From NCBI GenBank assembly GCA_012064385.1, contig QRDG01000136.1, positions 489,266 to 553,265 of the forward strand: a stretch of DNA of 64,000 bases, read 5' to 3'. Below, piece by piece: positions 10,963-22,694 of the stretch; the stretch's first letter is position 1; each line of letters starts with the position of its first letter. The notes below the pieces were generated by a model that saw only the letters and a program-made list of their open reading frames with translations, had not been told where the DNA came from and made no database searches. A program made the translations under genes and the position numbers. This DNA comes from Puccinellia tenuiflora (lineage: Eukaryota > Streptophyta > Magnoliopsida > Poales > Poaceae).

Positions 10963-11222
10963 CACTACAAAGGATGATATTTTTGTTGACAAAGCACTTT
11001 CATCATGTGTTGGCCAATTTTCGTCAAGGATTTCATCGAGGTGACGAAATTTGATCGTCACGGGGTTCGTCAATAAAGCTCCGTCATAAAATATCGGGGG
11101 TGACGGTATGCATTTTTTCGTCAACGTCAAACGTTTGATGGTGACGAACTGCAAATTCGTCAACGTCGAAGGTTGATTGTTGACAGACAGATTTGTCACG
11201 GACAATTGGAACTTTCGTCAAT
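10963..11222. repeat. Left terminal inverted repeat and subterminal TTCGTCA motif array of the CACTA element
   Basis: The terminal repeat occupies 10963-10990. At least seven copies of TTCGTCA or its complement TGACGAA follow in the next 230 bp. A similar array of about six lies at 21480-21702. This agrees with the subterminal repeat zones of CACTA elements that act as transposase-accessory binding sites; the binding role is inferred. Confidence 0.75.
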
Positions 11223-11224
11223 AT

Positions 11225-11545
11225 CTAAATGTTGGCAAGTTTCTGATTGGTCCAAAAAAGCATACGTGGCCTTACATGTGGGTCCCATTTGGTTGCTGAC
11301 AACATGGGTCCGACGGTGCTGACGTGGATATCTGTCATGTGGGACCGGCATGGTGCTGACTTGTGGGACCCACAAAATATTATGACAAGCTGGACCCACA
11401 ATATTCTGACCGGTGGGATCCACAAAATTCTGACAAGTGGGACCAGGTTGTTGCCGACATATGGGTCCCAATAATGCTGACTGGTGGGACCCACAAAATT
11501 CTGACAAGTGGGACCAGAATTGGTGCCACGTGGTTTCATTTAATG
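11225..11545. repeat. GTGGGACC/GGTCCCAC internal repeats of the CACTA element
   Basis: About 320 bp are built from imperfect 25-45 bp units around GTGGGACCCACAAAATTCTGAC and GTGCTGAC, in both orientations. The units produce spurious open frames on both strands (such as 11247-11474), which should not be called genes. Confidence 0.75.
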
Positions 11546-11804
11546 ATGACGTTGTGACATTTTCCGTCACCTTTTGAATTTATCAAAATTTGAGAACATT
11601 TGAATTATTTGCGAAATTTTGGAAACAAAATAACTGGCAAAATATAACAAAAAACAATAAATATCATAAGATAATGGTGGCACACGTAGTCGGTATGTGT
11701 CTCACAGATCGAAAGATTCATAAGAAAGATTACAATTGGGTACAGAACACAAAGAAATTAAAAGACCTATGATTAAGAATGTTGTATGATGGCGGTGCAA
11801 TAGA

Positions 11805-14563
11805 TTAGTTGCCCTGGGATTCTGTCATGGATGGTTGATGGGATGTCCTCAAGAGCAAATTCAGCACGGCATCCATTTCTGTCTGCCTCTTTTCATAAGC
11901 CAGAGTCTTTTCTTCTTGGGCTTTCTTCACAGCTTCAAGTTCTTCCTCCTGCTTCTTCCTGATCTCTTCAAATTTTTGATCTTGTTCTTGCAGTCTTGCC
12001 TGCATCTCACTGTGGTACCTTTCAGCTGCCTGTATGGAGTTTTGCTCTTGATCTGCCAGTCTTTGTTGTAGCTCTCGGATGCGTGTAGCTGAAACAAACG
12101 ACTTCCTGGAGCTTGTTGCGACGCCCAATCTTGGTAGGAATGTGCTGTTGTAGGTGGTGGATGGGCTTTTCTCGCTGAGAACTAGCTGAACAATTTGCAA
12201 ATCAGTCAATTCAGGTTCATCTTCATTGCGTGGCGCCGCTTTTTTCCACCATTTTGTCCTGCATAAAGATTACAATCATTGCATGGACAACATACAAAAC
12301 TGGAATATATAAAAATTGTGCTAATATGAAATATTTCTTACATATGCACTTTTTGCTTCAGCACTCATAATGTTATCCTTGTTAGTGTGTGTCATTCTAA
12401 AAAATTCAATTGGAGAGGTTTCTTCTTCCTGCTGCTTAGCCTTCTGCTTGCAAAAATGTAGAATGCACATTACCATTGTGTACTGTGTATGACAGAAGTA
12501 TAAACTGTATGGGGAAGTTCAGAACACTTACTACATGTTCCCAATGAGCAACATAGCTTCGAGATCCAGTGGTATGGAACTGTTTCACAGCTTCTCTGTT
12601 CTTTCCATTTGTTAAACACACTCCCTATGTTCAGTACATGCATTTTACTTATCCAGATCAGAGAAATGTAAGATTTCAGTAGCTGTTATTGAAAGGAATA
12701 AGATTTATGTACCTGGTACTTCTCATCAAACCATCTGTTCACCAGTTCTTTCCAGCTTTTCTCTTCTACATGATCTGGCTTCTTCAGATATGCTTGCTCC
12801 AGTGTGAGATCTTTAATTTTGGGCCAATACTCCTTCTTAAGCCTATATCGGAACTGCCGAATACTAACTTGCAGCATATCAGTGCACACATCTTGGGCCA
12901 CCTCATCATTTCTGTCCATAGTAAACTTTCCCTGCAAAATAGTGATGCATTAATCAGTAGATTCTTAGAAGGTTGATCATGTAGCATAATAATTAGGTTA
13001 AACCGAGATTGTACAGGACTCACCGCTACTGTATTTATAGCATGAGGAATGACATGTTTGAGAGTTTCATCTTTCTTGTACTGTGTCCAGTGTGTTGCAA
13101 GCGGCATTTTGGCACGGATGTGAATACCAACCTCACTGCTCAGCTTTGCTGACTGGATATAATCCTTGGGTCTCCTTACACCGGCAGTGAAGTCAATTTG
13201 CATCTTAGTGCCACCATTTCTTCTTGTGTACTCATGTAGTCCATGGCCCATAGTAGGTCTGCGTCCACCTCTCTTTCTCTTAGTACGGCCAGATGCTGTC
13301 AATGTCTCTGAAATAAGAGAGATGAAATGATTATCTTTTATATGAAAATATGCGGTACAGTGTGTAGTTTTTACAAACTTTCATACCTTGCCGTTGAAAG
13401 TTTACAATTTGATTGTCCTCAGGAGATGAGTTGCTGCCTCCAGATGTCATGATCTGGTTAGGTGTGTTCTGCCCAGCAGTGGTCGTGGGCTCATCAGATG
13501 GCCCAGCTTCAGTTTCAGTTGTTGCCCTTGATCTTGTTGCAATGTTGGATAATGGAACTTCTGGTCTGGAATGCTTCTTCTGTGCAACTGTTGCAGAACC
13601 AGGAACTATCTGCAAGCAAAGTAGAGGCCACATTAGTAGGAAACATTTAGCATGTATTTGCTATCAGAGTTCAAAAATAGTTCCACAGACCTGAGATGAA
13701 GTTTTGCCGACAGTGCACTGATCCTCATCTGAATGAAGATCATCCTCAGCAGCAGCTATCTCTTCTGGATTCGGTTGGTACGAAGGGTCCTCTTCGACCT
13801 CCTTGTCTTGGCAGTCTGTGTCCTTTTGATTGTTACTTGTTCCTATTTGTAGCCCACCATACACTAATGAACGTGCAAAACCAGAGAGATCTTGCTGAAT
13901 TTTGTGGCCTTGTCCTTATTTTTCTGCCAAATTTTTTGTCATGCGTACAAGATTTTCTTGCATTTCTCTGTCCTTTTCAAGCTCATATGCCGACTTGACG
14001 AGTTTTTCTGTCCCCGCTGAAATAATCGGAAGAGAGGAGCGTTAACTAAACATAAGATGGGGCCAATTCCATAGAAAACAGCAAATAAGTGTCCATGCAA
14101 AAGATTGTATAGCAGGAAATGATTGAAAAAATAAGATTCTACGATGTGGGATGGCAAAAATTGTATAGCAGCACGGCATGATTGTCTACGGAACAAAATC
14201 GATAAACCCTACGTATGATGTCGGCGATTGGATCGTATATCCTTCGGAACAAATCAATCCAATCATGTGGTATGTACGAACACACCTACAACTCAATGCT
14301 ATCATGCCCTGATCTATCAAGTATGCAAGATCTAGATATAGGACAAATCGATCCAATCGAAAACCAAAAAAACGATCTCTCGGTCGTAGCATCCGAAAAA
14401 CAAAACAAGAAGCCGATCACCGACATATTTACCTAGGAGTGTCTTCGACCTGGGCCCCTTCTTCGCCGTCTGTGCGCGACGATTGTTCCCCAAGCTGGGC
14501 CCCTTCTTCGGCGTCTGTGCGCGATGATCGTTCCCCCCTGACGGCTCGACGACTGCCGGCCAT
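11805..14563 (-). CDS. TNP1/TNPA-like CACTA accessory protein gene (PF03004-type), multi-exon
   Basis: This is the second gene of the CACTA element, read on the minus strand. The likely start is the ATG at 14563 (MAGSRRAVRGERSSRTD), whose exon ends at a good donor (AG|GTAAAT) at 14433. Later exons include 13664-13864, 13331-13633 and 12784-13302. The 12784-13302 exon carries HGLHEYTRRNGGTKMQIDF and AKMPLATHWTQYKKDETLKH. Another at about 12718-12930 carries FTMDRNDEVAQDVCTDMLQ and KKPDHVEEKSWKELVNRWFD. These match the plant Ptta/En/Spm transposase family. The last exon (to 11805) ends in a coiled coil of about 60 residues rich in E, K and Q. I could not join every exon in frame, and one candidate exon near 13905-14010 contains a stop. 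The exact model and its integrity are therefore uncertain. Expected role: binding of subterminal repeats during transposition. Confidence 0.7.
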
Positions 14564-15011
14564 GGCGACCACCGTGGAGTTAGATGCGAGATGGAAGAAT
14601 GTGCGGTGAAGACACCGGATATGGGTGAGCACGAGAGGATGAGGTCTGGGGGTGGGGAGTTAAGATGCTCGTAAATCATGGGGGAGAGGCACGACGTATA
14701 TAAGGGAGGGCGAAATATTTGATTGGTGGGGTGCGCGGGAGGAGTGGAGGGAACGAAAAAAATTGGGCGTATTAGTAGCCGTCTTAGTACAATTTGGAGG
14801 GAACAAGATTTTGCCGAGAAAGAAAAAGGATTATTCTGAAAATGTAACTATACATGTTTATTTTAATTAAAAAATACCAGAAAATGAATGAGACGCATGA
14901 AAATAAATCTAAATTTCATTTGTAGACAACAAAGAACTATACTGGGATCACATCACCTATGCTGCAACTGATGGTTTTCTCGCTTGAGTTGTACGGTTTG
15001 CTCAAGCCCAT

Positions 15012-16741
15012 GAGTAAATGTAGTCACATTCATGTACAAAATTCAAATTTAAAAATTTCATGAGGTTTGGTGTAGTTTGATGTGAATTTACACGAGTAAG
15101 GGCATTTTGGGCATAACGGTCGAATCGTCGAACACGGAAGTTGTAAAAGCTTTGCATATGAGGTTTATTGTGATAACACATCCCACATACATGTTATTGT
15201 TCATCACTATGAGATTTTGTCTGAAAACACTTGTGAAACCTCATGTTGGTTGGATCCACCCATGGGTGCACCGACATCGATCATATGGGTGAACGGCTCT
15301 TTTTCAAGCAAGCTTCACTTCAAAGATTCAGACTGAGCTGCAAATTTTTGTGAGTGGTCATGAAGGGTAGGTATGTGTGTTTGAGGAAGGTCAGATTTTT
15401 CTAACAATTGTAGGTGTTTGTTTATTTTTTTCGATGAAAAATGACAGGAAATGAGTAAAACTCACAAAAAATGCTAAATTCAATGTAAAATCATCATGAA
15501 CAAGTGGGACTGAGTAAATGTAGTCACATTCATGTACAAAATTCAAATTTAAAAATTTCATGTGGTTTGGTGTACTTTGATGTGAATTTACACAAGTAAG
15601 GGCATTTTGGGCATAACGTTCGAATCGTCGAAGCCGAAAGTTGTAAAAGCTTTGCATATGAGGTTTTTTGTGATAACACCTCCCACATACATGTTATTGT
15701 TCATCACTGTGAGATTTTGTCTGAAAACACTTGTGAAACCTCATGTTGGTTGGATCCACCCATGGGTGCACCGACATCGATCATATGGGTGAACGGCTCT
15801 TTTTCAAGCAAGCTTCACTTCAAAGATTCAGACTGAGCTGCAAATTTTTGTGAGTGGTCATGAAGGGTAGGTATGTGTGTTTGAGGAAGGTCAGATTTTT
15901 CTAACAATTGTAGGTGTTTGTTTATTTTTTCCGATGAAAAATGACAGGAAATGAGTAAAACTCACAAAAAATGCTAAATTCAATGTAAAATCATCATGAA
16001 CAAGTGGGACTGAGTAAATGTAGTCACATTCATGTACAAAATTCAAATTTAAAAATTTCATGAGGTTTGGTGTAGTTTGATGTGAATTTACACGAGTAAG
16101 GGCATTTTGGGCATAACGGTCAAATCGTCGAACACGGAAGTTGTAAAAGCTTTGCATATGAGGTTTTTTGTGATAACACATCCCACATACATGTTATTGT
16201 TCATCACTGTGAGATTTTGTCTGAAAACACTTGTGAAACCTCATGTTGGTTGGATCCACCCATGGGTGCACCGACATCGATCATGTCGGTGAACGGCTCT
16301 TTATCAAGTATGCTGCACTTCAAAGATTCAGACTGAGCTGCAAATTTTTGTGAGTGGTCATGAAGGGTAGGTATGTGTGCTTGAGGAGTTTCAGATTTTT
16401 CTAACAATTGTAGGTGTTTGTTTATTTTTTTCGATGAAAAATGACAGGAAATGAGTAAAACTCATAAAAATGCTAAATTCAATGTAAAATCATCATGAAC
16501 TAATGGGACTGAGTACATGTAGTCATATTCATGCAGAAAATTCAAATTTATGTTATTCATGAGGTTTGGTGTAGTTTGATGTGAATTTACACAAGTAAGG
16601 GCATTTTGGGCATAACGGTCGAATCATCGAACCCGGAAGTTGTACAAGCTTTGCATATGAGGTTTTTTGTGATAACACATCCCACATATATGTTATTGTT
16701 CATCACTGTGAGATTTTGTCTGAAAACACTTGTGAAACCTC
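15012..16741. repeat. Tandem 500-bp repeat, about 3.5 copies, inside the CACTA element
   Basis: Units begin with GAGTAAATGTAGTCACATTC or a close variant at 15012, 15512, 16012 and 16511, a period of 500, 500 and 499 bp. Copies are very similar, differing by scattered substitutions. Each contains the same short plus-strand frame of about 61 residues (MGIT[V/F][E/K]SS...). Each full unit also contains a CAACATGAGGTTTCACAAGTG-type block. The last unit breaks off at about 16741, where the B3-like exon begins. Long identical units suggest recent amplification. Confidence 0.9.
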
Positions 16742-17028
16742 AACTGTTACCTGCCCCGAGTGTAGAATTAATGCAAAGAGGGGCAGACTTTGGCAGTTTT
16801 TGTGTACAATATGGTGCAATCAAGATTGTGTGCCATCCCAGTACTTTGGTGCGTGCGTCCTACGCAATTTCTTCTGACGATGGTCGTCTCTGCGTCAGTG
16901 GCTGGAAGGAGTTCATGGACAAGGAAAAGCACCTTCAGATGGGTGACAAGATGCTGTTCTTGCTTTACCTGGGAAATGCAGGGGTTTACTTGTTTGCTTC
17001 CCATGTGCCTGAAATTGATCTGGAGTAG
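16742..17028 (+). pseudogene. Captured exon resembling a plant B3 DNA-binding domain, with 3'UTR-like tail
   Basis: On the plus strand, opposite to the element's own genes, a reading of about 95 residues ends at a TAG at 17026-17028. Its second half, GRLCVSGWKEFMDKEKHLQM then GDKMLFLLYLGNAGVYLF, fits the end of a B3 domain: the GWKEF helix followed by the GD and hydrophobic strand. The first half (GSFCVQYGAIKIVCHPSTLV) is compatible with the preceding strands. Upstream it is joined in frame to the last 500-bp repeat, making a 140-residue frame from 16606. Downstream, about 200 bp resemble a gene 3'UTR. This looks like a host gene fragment carried by the transposon. B3 assignment is by motif only. 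Expression is unknown. Confidence 0.5.
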
Positions 17029-17380
17029 CTAGTCAGTGATTCATGGTGCCCGTGTGTCCAACTATGCAGCCCCTTTAGGTTTAAATTCAGTGTTAAGACT
17101 CATTATGCGATTGTCGATTTTGCTTGTGTTGAAACAATATTTAGTCACATCGTGCTGCTGGTTGTAATCCTGTCAAGTGTCGATTAATTAAAACCATTGT
17201 CGAAGTTATGTTACCTACATGTTGGCTTTTCTTATATCTGTCCATATTTAAGCTTATATTAATTTGTTCTTAAACCTTTCTGGATAATTCAATGCCAAGT
17301 TTGAGATCGTAAACATCAAAATCAGAACATTTCAAATGTTTGGAACAAAACATATAGATGTATGCATTACACATTTCTAT

Positions 17381-20300
17381 TCAATCTACATCACTATCTA
17401 TATCTGAAGTTTTTCCCTCGTCATCATTTATGTTCTCTTCCAATATGAAAACTTGTTCATCTTCGCTCGTATCCATGTCAGCGTTGGGACTGTCTTCCTC
17501 ATTCTCGAGTTCACGAATTGTACGAGCATCATGAATATGTACAACTTCATCAGCACGATGATCATCGTCCTCTTCTTCCACATGTGCTTCCTCGTCTAGG
17601 TCCACAACATCATTAAATGTATGGTCCACTGAACCTTCATCCTCCTGGTATGCGTCTTCATTCCGTACAAATGCATCATCGTTAGCAACTTCTAATTCTG
17701 GAACATCGTACACGTGTCTATGGCTGAACTTCTGCACCACTTTCCACGGATGACCAAACTTTGTATCCTCCAAATAGAAGCATGTTTCAGCTTGACTGGC
17801 CAATATGAATGGCGAATTCTTGAACCATATGACAGAAGTGTTAACGTTTTTAAAATAACCATCATCTTTTATCTTGGAACCCCTGCCCGCAAGGTCGAAC
17901 CAGTCACAACGAAACAAGTACACAGACCTGTCGTCGTGCTTGTTAGTCCCGTACTGCAGTTGAAGAACTTCTTGCAGAACACCATAGAAATCACTCTCAT
18001 CTCCATCACCAAAAGATCCCTTATTCACTACGCCAGAATTTTGAGTCTTCAGGTCTTTATCCCGAGTAAGCGTGCGAAACCTAGCACCCTTTACGTTGCA
18101 ACCAGCGTATACTACTACACGCCGGTCTGGCCCAGCAGCTAGAGACTTCAAATCTTCTGATGCATTGTCCAACTGTCTCACATGGTTTGCAAACCAACCT
18201 GCAAATTCTCTCTGAACCGTCTCCTCGTTGTCACGCATAACCCCTACCTCTCAATTCTTGTCGGAATTCACTGCAACAAACAAAAAAACACATATGAAAT
18301 ACAAGACAATTAAGTCTGCAACCTTGAGAAATAGTTAGTAAAGTGAAGCTAACTACTTACTTGATATAACATTGTACATCGTCACAGTTGTTCAGCACAT
18401 ACCAAACCATTTTGTCAAATTCCTTGTCAAATTGTTTCAAAATGGATTTCCCAAGACCTTTAGCTCCAACTGAAAATAATTCCATCTCATCACGATCAGG
18501 TTTTCTCCGTATGTCCTGGTTCCTATCATCTTTGTTAAATTTTGTTTCTGTGTCATCCTTGAAAAATCTTGAGCAAAAAATCAAACACTCATCAACAATG
18601 TAGCCCTCTGCGATAGAACCTTCGGGCCTTGCTTTGTTACGGACTGTAGACTTTAGATAACCTAATCTTCTCTCAACTGGATACATCCAACCATAATGAA
18701 CAGGCCCCCTCAAAAGAGCCTCATCGGGAAGATGAATAGCTAAGTGCACCATTACATCAAAAAAAGCAGGGGGAAGAGCTTCTCAAGTTTGCATAGGATC
18801 ACAACAATTTCAACCTTCAATCGATTCAGCACATCAACTCTCAGGGTTTTGGCACACAGATCCCTGAAATATCTTCCTAGCTCTGCAATAGCCTCATACA
18901 TTTCCTTAGATGCAATTCCCTTGAGCCCAGCCGGCAACACTCGCTGCAGAAGTATGTGGCAATCATGCGTCTTCATACCGGTAACCTTACAGCCATCAAT
19001 ATCCACACATCTTCCCCAGTTTGCGCAATAACCATCTGGGAACCTGGTGTTTGCCAAATACCTACACAAATTTTTCTTCTGATCTTTCGAAAGCGTCCAC
19101 GGTGCAGGGGGCTTGGCATAAGTTACTTGTGCATCATCACCATCCTTCACAATTTTCTTCAACCAATACTTCTCCCTGATTTTGAATTTCTTCAAATCCA
19201 TTCTAGCACTAATAGTGTCCTTATTCCTGCCCTCAAGTTCAAGTAGTGTACCAACAATATTGTCACATATGTTCTTCTCAATATGCATCACATCTAAGTT
19301 GTGAGCTAACTTAAGTTCTGTCCAGTACGATAGATGATGTAAGCTGACTTTCAGGTGCCATGTTGGTTCATCGGGTACAGCTGCATGGTTCCGCTTTCTA
19401 CTTATTGGATTTTTCCCATGTTCAAAATCCTTAACCCTTTCTACCTTCTCAGCTACTTCTTTGGGTGTGTACCTCCTTGGTGGATCTCTAACCTCAGTTT
19501 TACCATTGAAAAGTCTGCTTCTCCTGTATGGGTGATCTTGATGAAGAAATCGCCGATGCCCAATATATCCAATTTTGTTTTTCAAAGATTCATTGCAAGG
19601 ATTCTCATCGCAATGCACACACGCATGAAATCCTCTTGTGCTTCGGCCTGACATAGTGGCATATCCAGGATAATCATGAATTGACCAAAGAAACGCAGCA
19701 TGCAATGGGAAATAATCCTCTGTTAATGCATCAAATGTCTGCACACCACTCCATAGCTCCATCATATCTTTAATCAGTGGCTGCATATAAATACATGAAA
19801 ATCCTTCCCTGGGGAATACTTTCCGGGGATTAGCAATGCCATCATGTAATTGGATTGATCCATGCACATCCATGGTGGGAAGTTGTAAGGAATGACAAAA
19901 ACAGGCCACATACTGTAAGGATTAGTCATACTTCCAAAGGGACTGAAGCCGTCTGTGGCAAAACCTAGTCTTATGTTACGAGGATCTTTAGCAAACCAAT
20001 CAAACCTGTTATCAAAGTGCTTCCATGCCTCACCATCAGCAGGGTGCCTCGGTACATTGGCCTCAACAACCCTCTTCTCTTTGTGCCATCTAGTATGTGT
20101 CGACATTTCCTTTTTAACAAATAGTCTCTGCAACCTTTTAATTATAGGAAAGTACCTTAACACCTTGTGAGGGATTTTCTTTTTTCCAGTAGGGTCTCTA
20201 TATTTTGATAATCCACAAACATGGCAGTGCGTATCGTCCTTGTGATCTCCCCAAAATAAAGAACAATCGAACTTGCATACATGAATTGTCTCATAACCAA

Positions 20301-20916
20301 GCCCAACATCAGAAAGAACACTCTTAGCATCAGCATAGGATTTGGGAAAGTCCACATGTGGCAAAGCTGCACGTAAAACCATAAGTAACATATCGAATCC
20401 TCTGTTTGATATCCGGGTGTATGATTTGACATGAAGAAGCTTAATAATGAACGACATCCTAGTGAAAGTGGTGCATCCCTCATGAAGTTCTTTTTTGGCT
20501 GCCTCAATTAGATTAGCATACAAATTTGGCAGGTTAGGACCTTTATTTCCAGACTTCTGCAGTTCATCGATCATAGTAGACGAATCATCAACATAACAGT
20601 CACCATTGTCTTCCTCTTCATCATTGTCACTATCCTACGCACCATCATCGTTTCTATCCCGCCCTTCGTCATCACTAAAACCTTCCCCATGTCTAGTCCA
20701 TCTTGTATACGTCATGGACATACCTGAACAATTGCAGTGATCCTCGACTGTTTTTATATCCTGACGTATCAGATTTAGGCAGTCCTTGCAAGGGCACAAG
20801 ATTGGTTCATCTGTATTGTCCAAGTGTTCTCGCGCAAACTTGATGAAATCCCTAACACCTTTCATGTACTTTGTTGTCATCTTCTTAGTGCCATCAGTTA
20901 TCCAACTTCGATCCAT
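17381..20916 (-). pseudogene. CACTA TNP2-type transposase, disrupted by two stops and two frameshifts
   Basis: From the N-terminus (ATG at 20914-20916, MDRSWITDGTKK) the minus strand encodes the transposon-associated zinc-binding segment (CPCKDCLNL...HCNCSGMSMTYTRWTRHGE). It continues with the tnp2 transposase core (CHVCGLSKYRDPTGKKKIPH, DPRNIRLGFATDGFSPFG, SIHDYPGYATMSGRSTRGFH, LKLAHNLDVMHIEKNICDN). A DUF4218 segment follows (HLAIHLPDEALLRGPVHYGW), then the C-terminal DUF4216 segment (18238-17381) with an acidic tail. Breaks: in-frame TAG at 20635-20637; a frame change near 19790 between SPGKDFHVF and QPLIKDMMELW; one base short in a C-run near 18778 before PAFFDVMVHLA; and TGA at 18251-18253 just before the DUF4216 segment. 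Intron retention could explain the last, but not all four. As it stands the catalytic protein cannot be made full length. Confidence 0.88.
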
Positions 20917-21715
20917 TGCCTACAATTCAGTTAAGAACATGCCAACGTTCTTCACAACAGATCTTCACAACTGATAAAAAAATCTAGACCTAACGGACAA
21001 TCAGGATAACTCACCGATGATGCGGCTCGCCGCCCCCACAAAGGAGCCTTCACGGATTTCTTCTCACCTCGACGAGAACCAAAGTCGATTCGTCGGTTAG
21101 CAAGATCGCCTAGATAGGCCGTGTCTGCTAGCGGCTCGACTTAAAAGGGACATCCGCGGCCGAAAGAGTTAGTAAGGAAATTATTATGTCGTAACATCTA
21201 GATCACACCATTCAAATAAATATGTTGCCCTAATGTATATATCAAATAGACTAGTTACGGATCCAAATCAAAATTCCATATCTACCTCAGCGGTAACACT
21301 CCGCGTCGGTCACGCCAAAGCCCTGGGTTCGATTCTTCCGAACCACAATTTTTACTTAATTAAATATATTCCTGACAAGTGGGTCACGCATGATATATAA
21401 AACTAATAACATTTAATAAAGTAACTTAGTATTTTTTACCTGCCATGTGGGTCCGTATTATATTCAAATCACGGTTTACATACACCACGATCTTTGATTT
21501 CGTCACCTATTAACAGAGACCATGGAAGCCCTTCCCGGTTAGGTAATGGGTGACGATTTTTTGTTGACGAAAAATCATACCGTCAAGCATTACCGTAAAT
21601 GCGTGACGAAAGATGAATTCGTCACCTATAAGGACACATCCTTGACGGTATGCATTTTCGTCACCAGGGTTTTCGTCAACAAATATCCCATTTCTTGTAG
21701 TGTGCTTATTACGTA

Positions 21716-21886
21716 CTCCCTACGTTCCATAATATAAGATGTTTTAGGCCTTTTCCACATTCATATTTGTACTACATATATCTAGACATGTTTTAGTGTA
21801 TGTGTTTACCCACTTTCTATTTTTTTAGTCCGAATCTAGATAATATGTAAACATCTAAAACATCTTATATTGTCGAACGGAGGGAG
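21716..21886. mobile_element. Stowaway-type MITE, 171 bp, TA target duplication
   Basis: Ends are CTCCCTACGTTCCATAATAT and the complement CTCCCTCCGTTCGACAATAT, flanked by TA on both sides (21714-21715, 21887-21888). It lies only 13 bp from the right end of the CACTA element. Confidence 0.9.
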
Positions 21887-22291
21887 TACTTGCAGTAAAT
21901 TTAAGTGCTCTACCTTCACTTGCTAGATCAAATCTATAATAAGTTCAGCTTCACAATTAATTAACTATTCTATTTTCTCTAGGTTTGTTATTTTTTTTCC
22001 AGGAGCAGGAGCAGGGACCGAACACAGGAAATCAATCAATCAGTTAGGGAGCATATACATATACTTCACCGGCATGTAACAGGATTGTGGTAAACATGGC
22101 ATGCCCGTTTTTGTTCCTGCGGTTACGTGTAAACAACAAACAACATACATCGAACAGAGGTGTGTATGCACAACAAAAACAGAGGTGTGTCTGCACAACG
22201 AAAAATAACCGACAGTTCGTCTCAATGCTTGAAATTCTATGCATATATTGTTATACATTATATCTGGCAACACAATTGCTATTTGCTAATC

Positions 22292-22321
22292 TCCCGCAGC
22301 AACGCGCCGGGTATCATCTAG
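22292..22321 (+). mobile_element. Possible Helitron 3' terminus
   Basis: The sequence CCCGCAGCAACGCGCCGGG is an imperfect short hairpin. It is followed within about 12 bp by ATCATCTAG|T, i.e. a CTAG end before a T, which is how grass Helitrons end. No TC-type 5' end was identified upstream, so this may be a truncated copy or chance. Confidence 0.3.
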
Positions 22322-22694
22322 TGATTTTGTGTTTAATAAACCAAAGACTTCATGTTTTTTGCAGGTTATAACCATGGCTACCCACTGGATCCGTATGTGT
22401 TCTTACCTCCAACCAGCAGAGAAGCGACATGCTATGGATTATGGGTGCATCATAATGGAGACAGTCGCAACGGATTTATACAACCAGGTCGGCTGGCGGT
22501 GTGCTAATAGGATAACACGTTAAAGCTGCGACAAGATTTTATTTTCCACTGGTTGATTCATGTTATAACTTTGTGTGATCCTTGAACTGTAACATAGCTA
22601 TCATGTCGTACTATTGGAAATAAATCAATAAAAAACCATATACATCATTTTGATGCAGAGGCTAGGGTATTGCCCCGTTTTGAAAAAAGAATGT

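Larger units (their letters stand above)
10963..21702 (-). mobile_element. CACTA (En/Spm) DNA transposon, 10.7 kb, both ends present
   Basis: The left end reads CACTACAAAGGATGATAT and the right end, reversed, CACTACAAGAAATGGGATAT. Both continue into TTTGTTGAC, giving about 28-bp imperfect terminal inverted repeats. The 3-bp TGC target duplication is present on both sides (10960-10962 and 21703-21705). Both terminal 250-bp zones are crowded with TTCGTCA/TGACGAA motifs, the type of subterminal array that TNPA-like proteins bind in this superfamily. Inside, on the minus strand, are a TNP2-type transposase pseudogene (17381-20916) and a TNP1-like gene (11805-14563). Between them lie a 500-bp tandem repeat and a B3-like exon. 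The ends look mobilisable in trans, but its own transposase is broken. Confidence 0.92.

Noticed and set aside
11196..11570. Overlapping open frames on both strands
   Set aside because: They arise from GTGGGACC repeats. The products are repetitive (GPTCQNFVGP type) and present in several frames.
15012..16741. Regular repeats considered as a CRISPR-like or centromeric array
   Set aside because: Units are 500 bp with no spacers, in a plant transposon, and there are only three and a half copies.
17714..18142. Plus-strand open frame of 142 codons within the CACTA element
   Set aside because: It is antisense to the DUF4216 region of the transposase and has no motif.
21290..21345. tRNA-like B-box (GGGTTCGATTCTTCCGAACC)
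   Set aside because: Only the 3' half resembles a tRNA. There is no A box, no acceptor stem and no anticodon arm upstream, and it lies inside the CACTA element.
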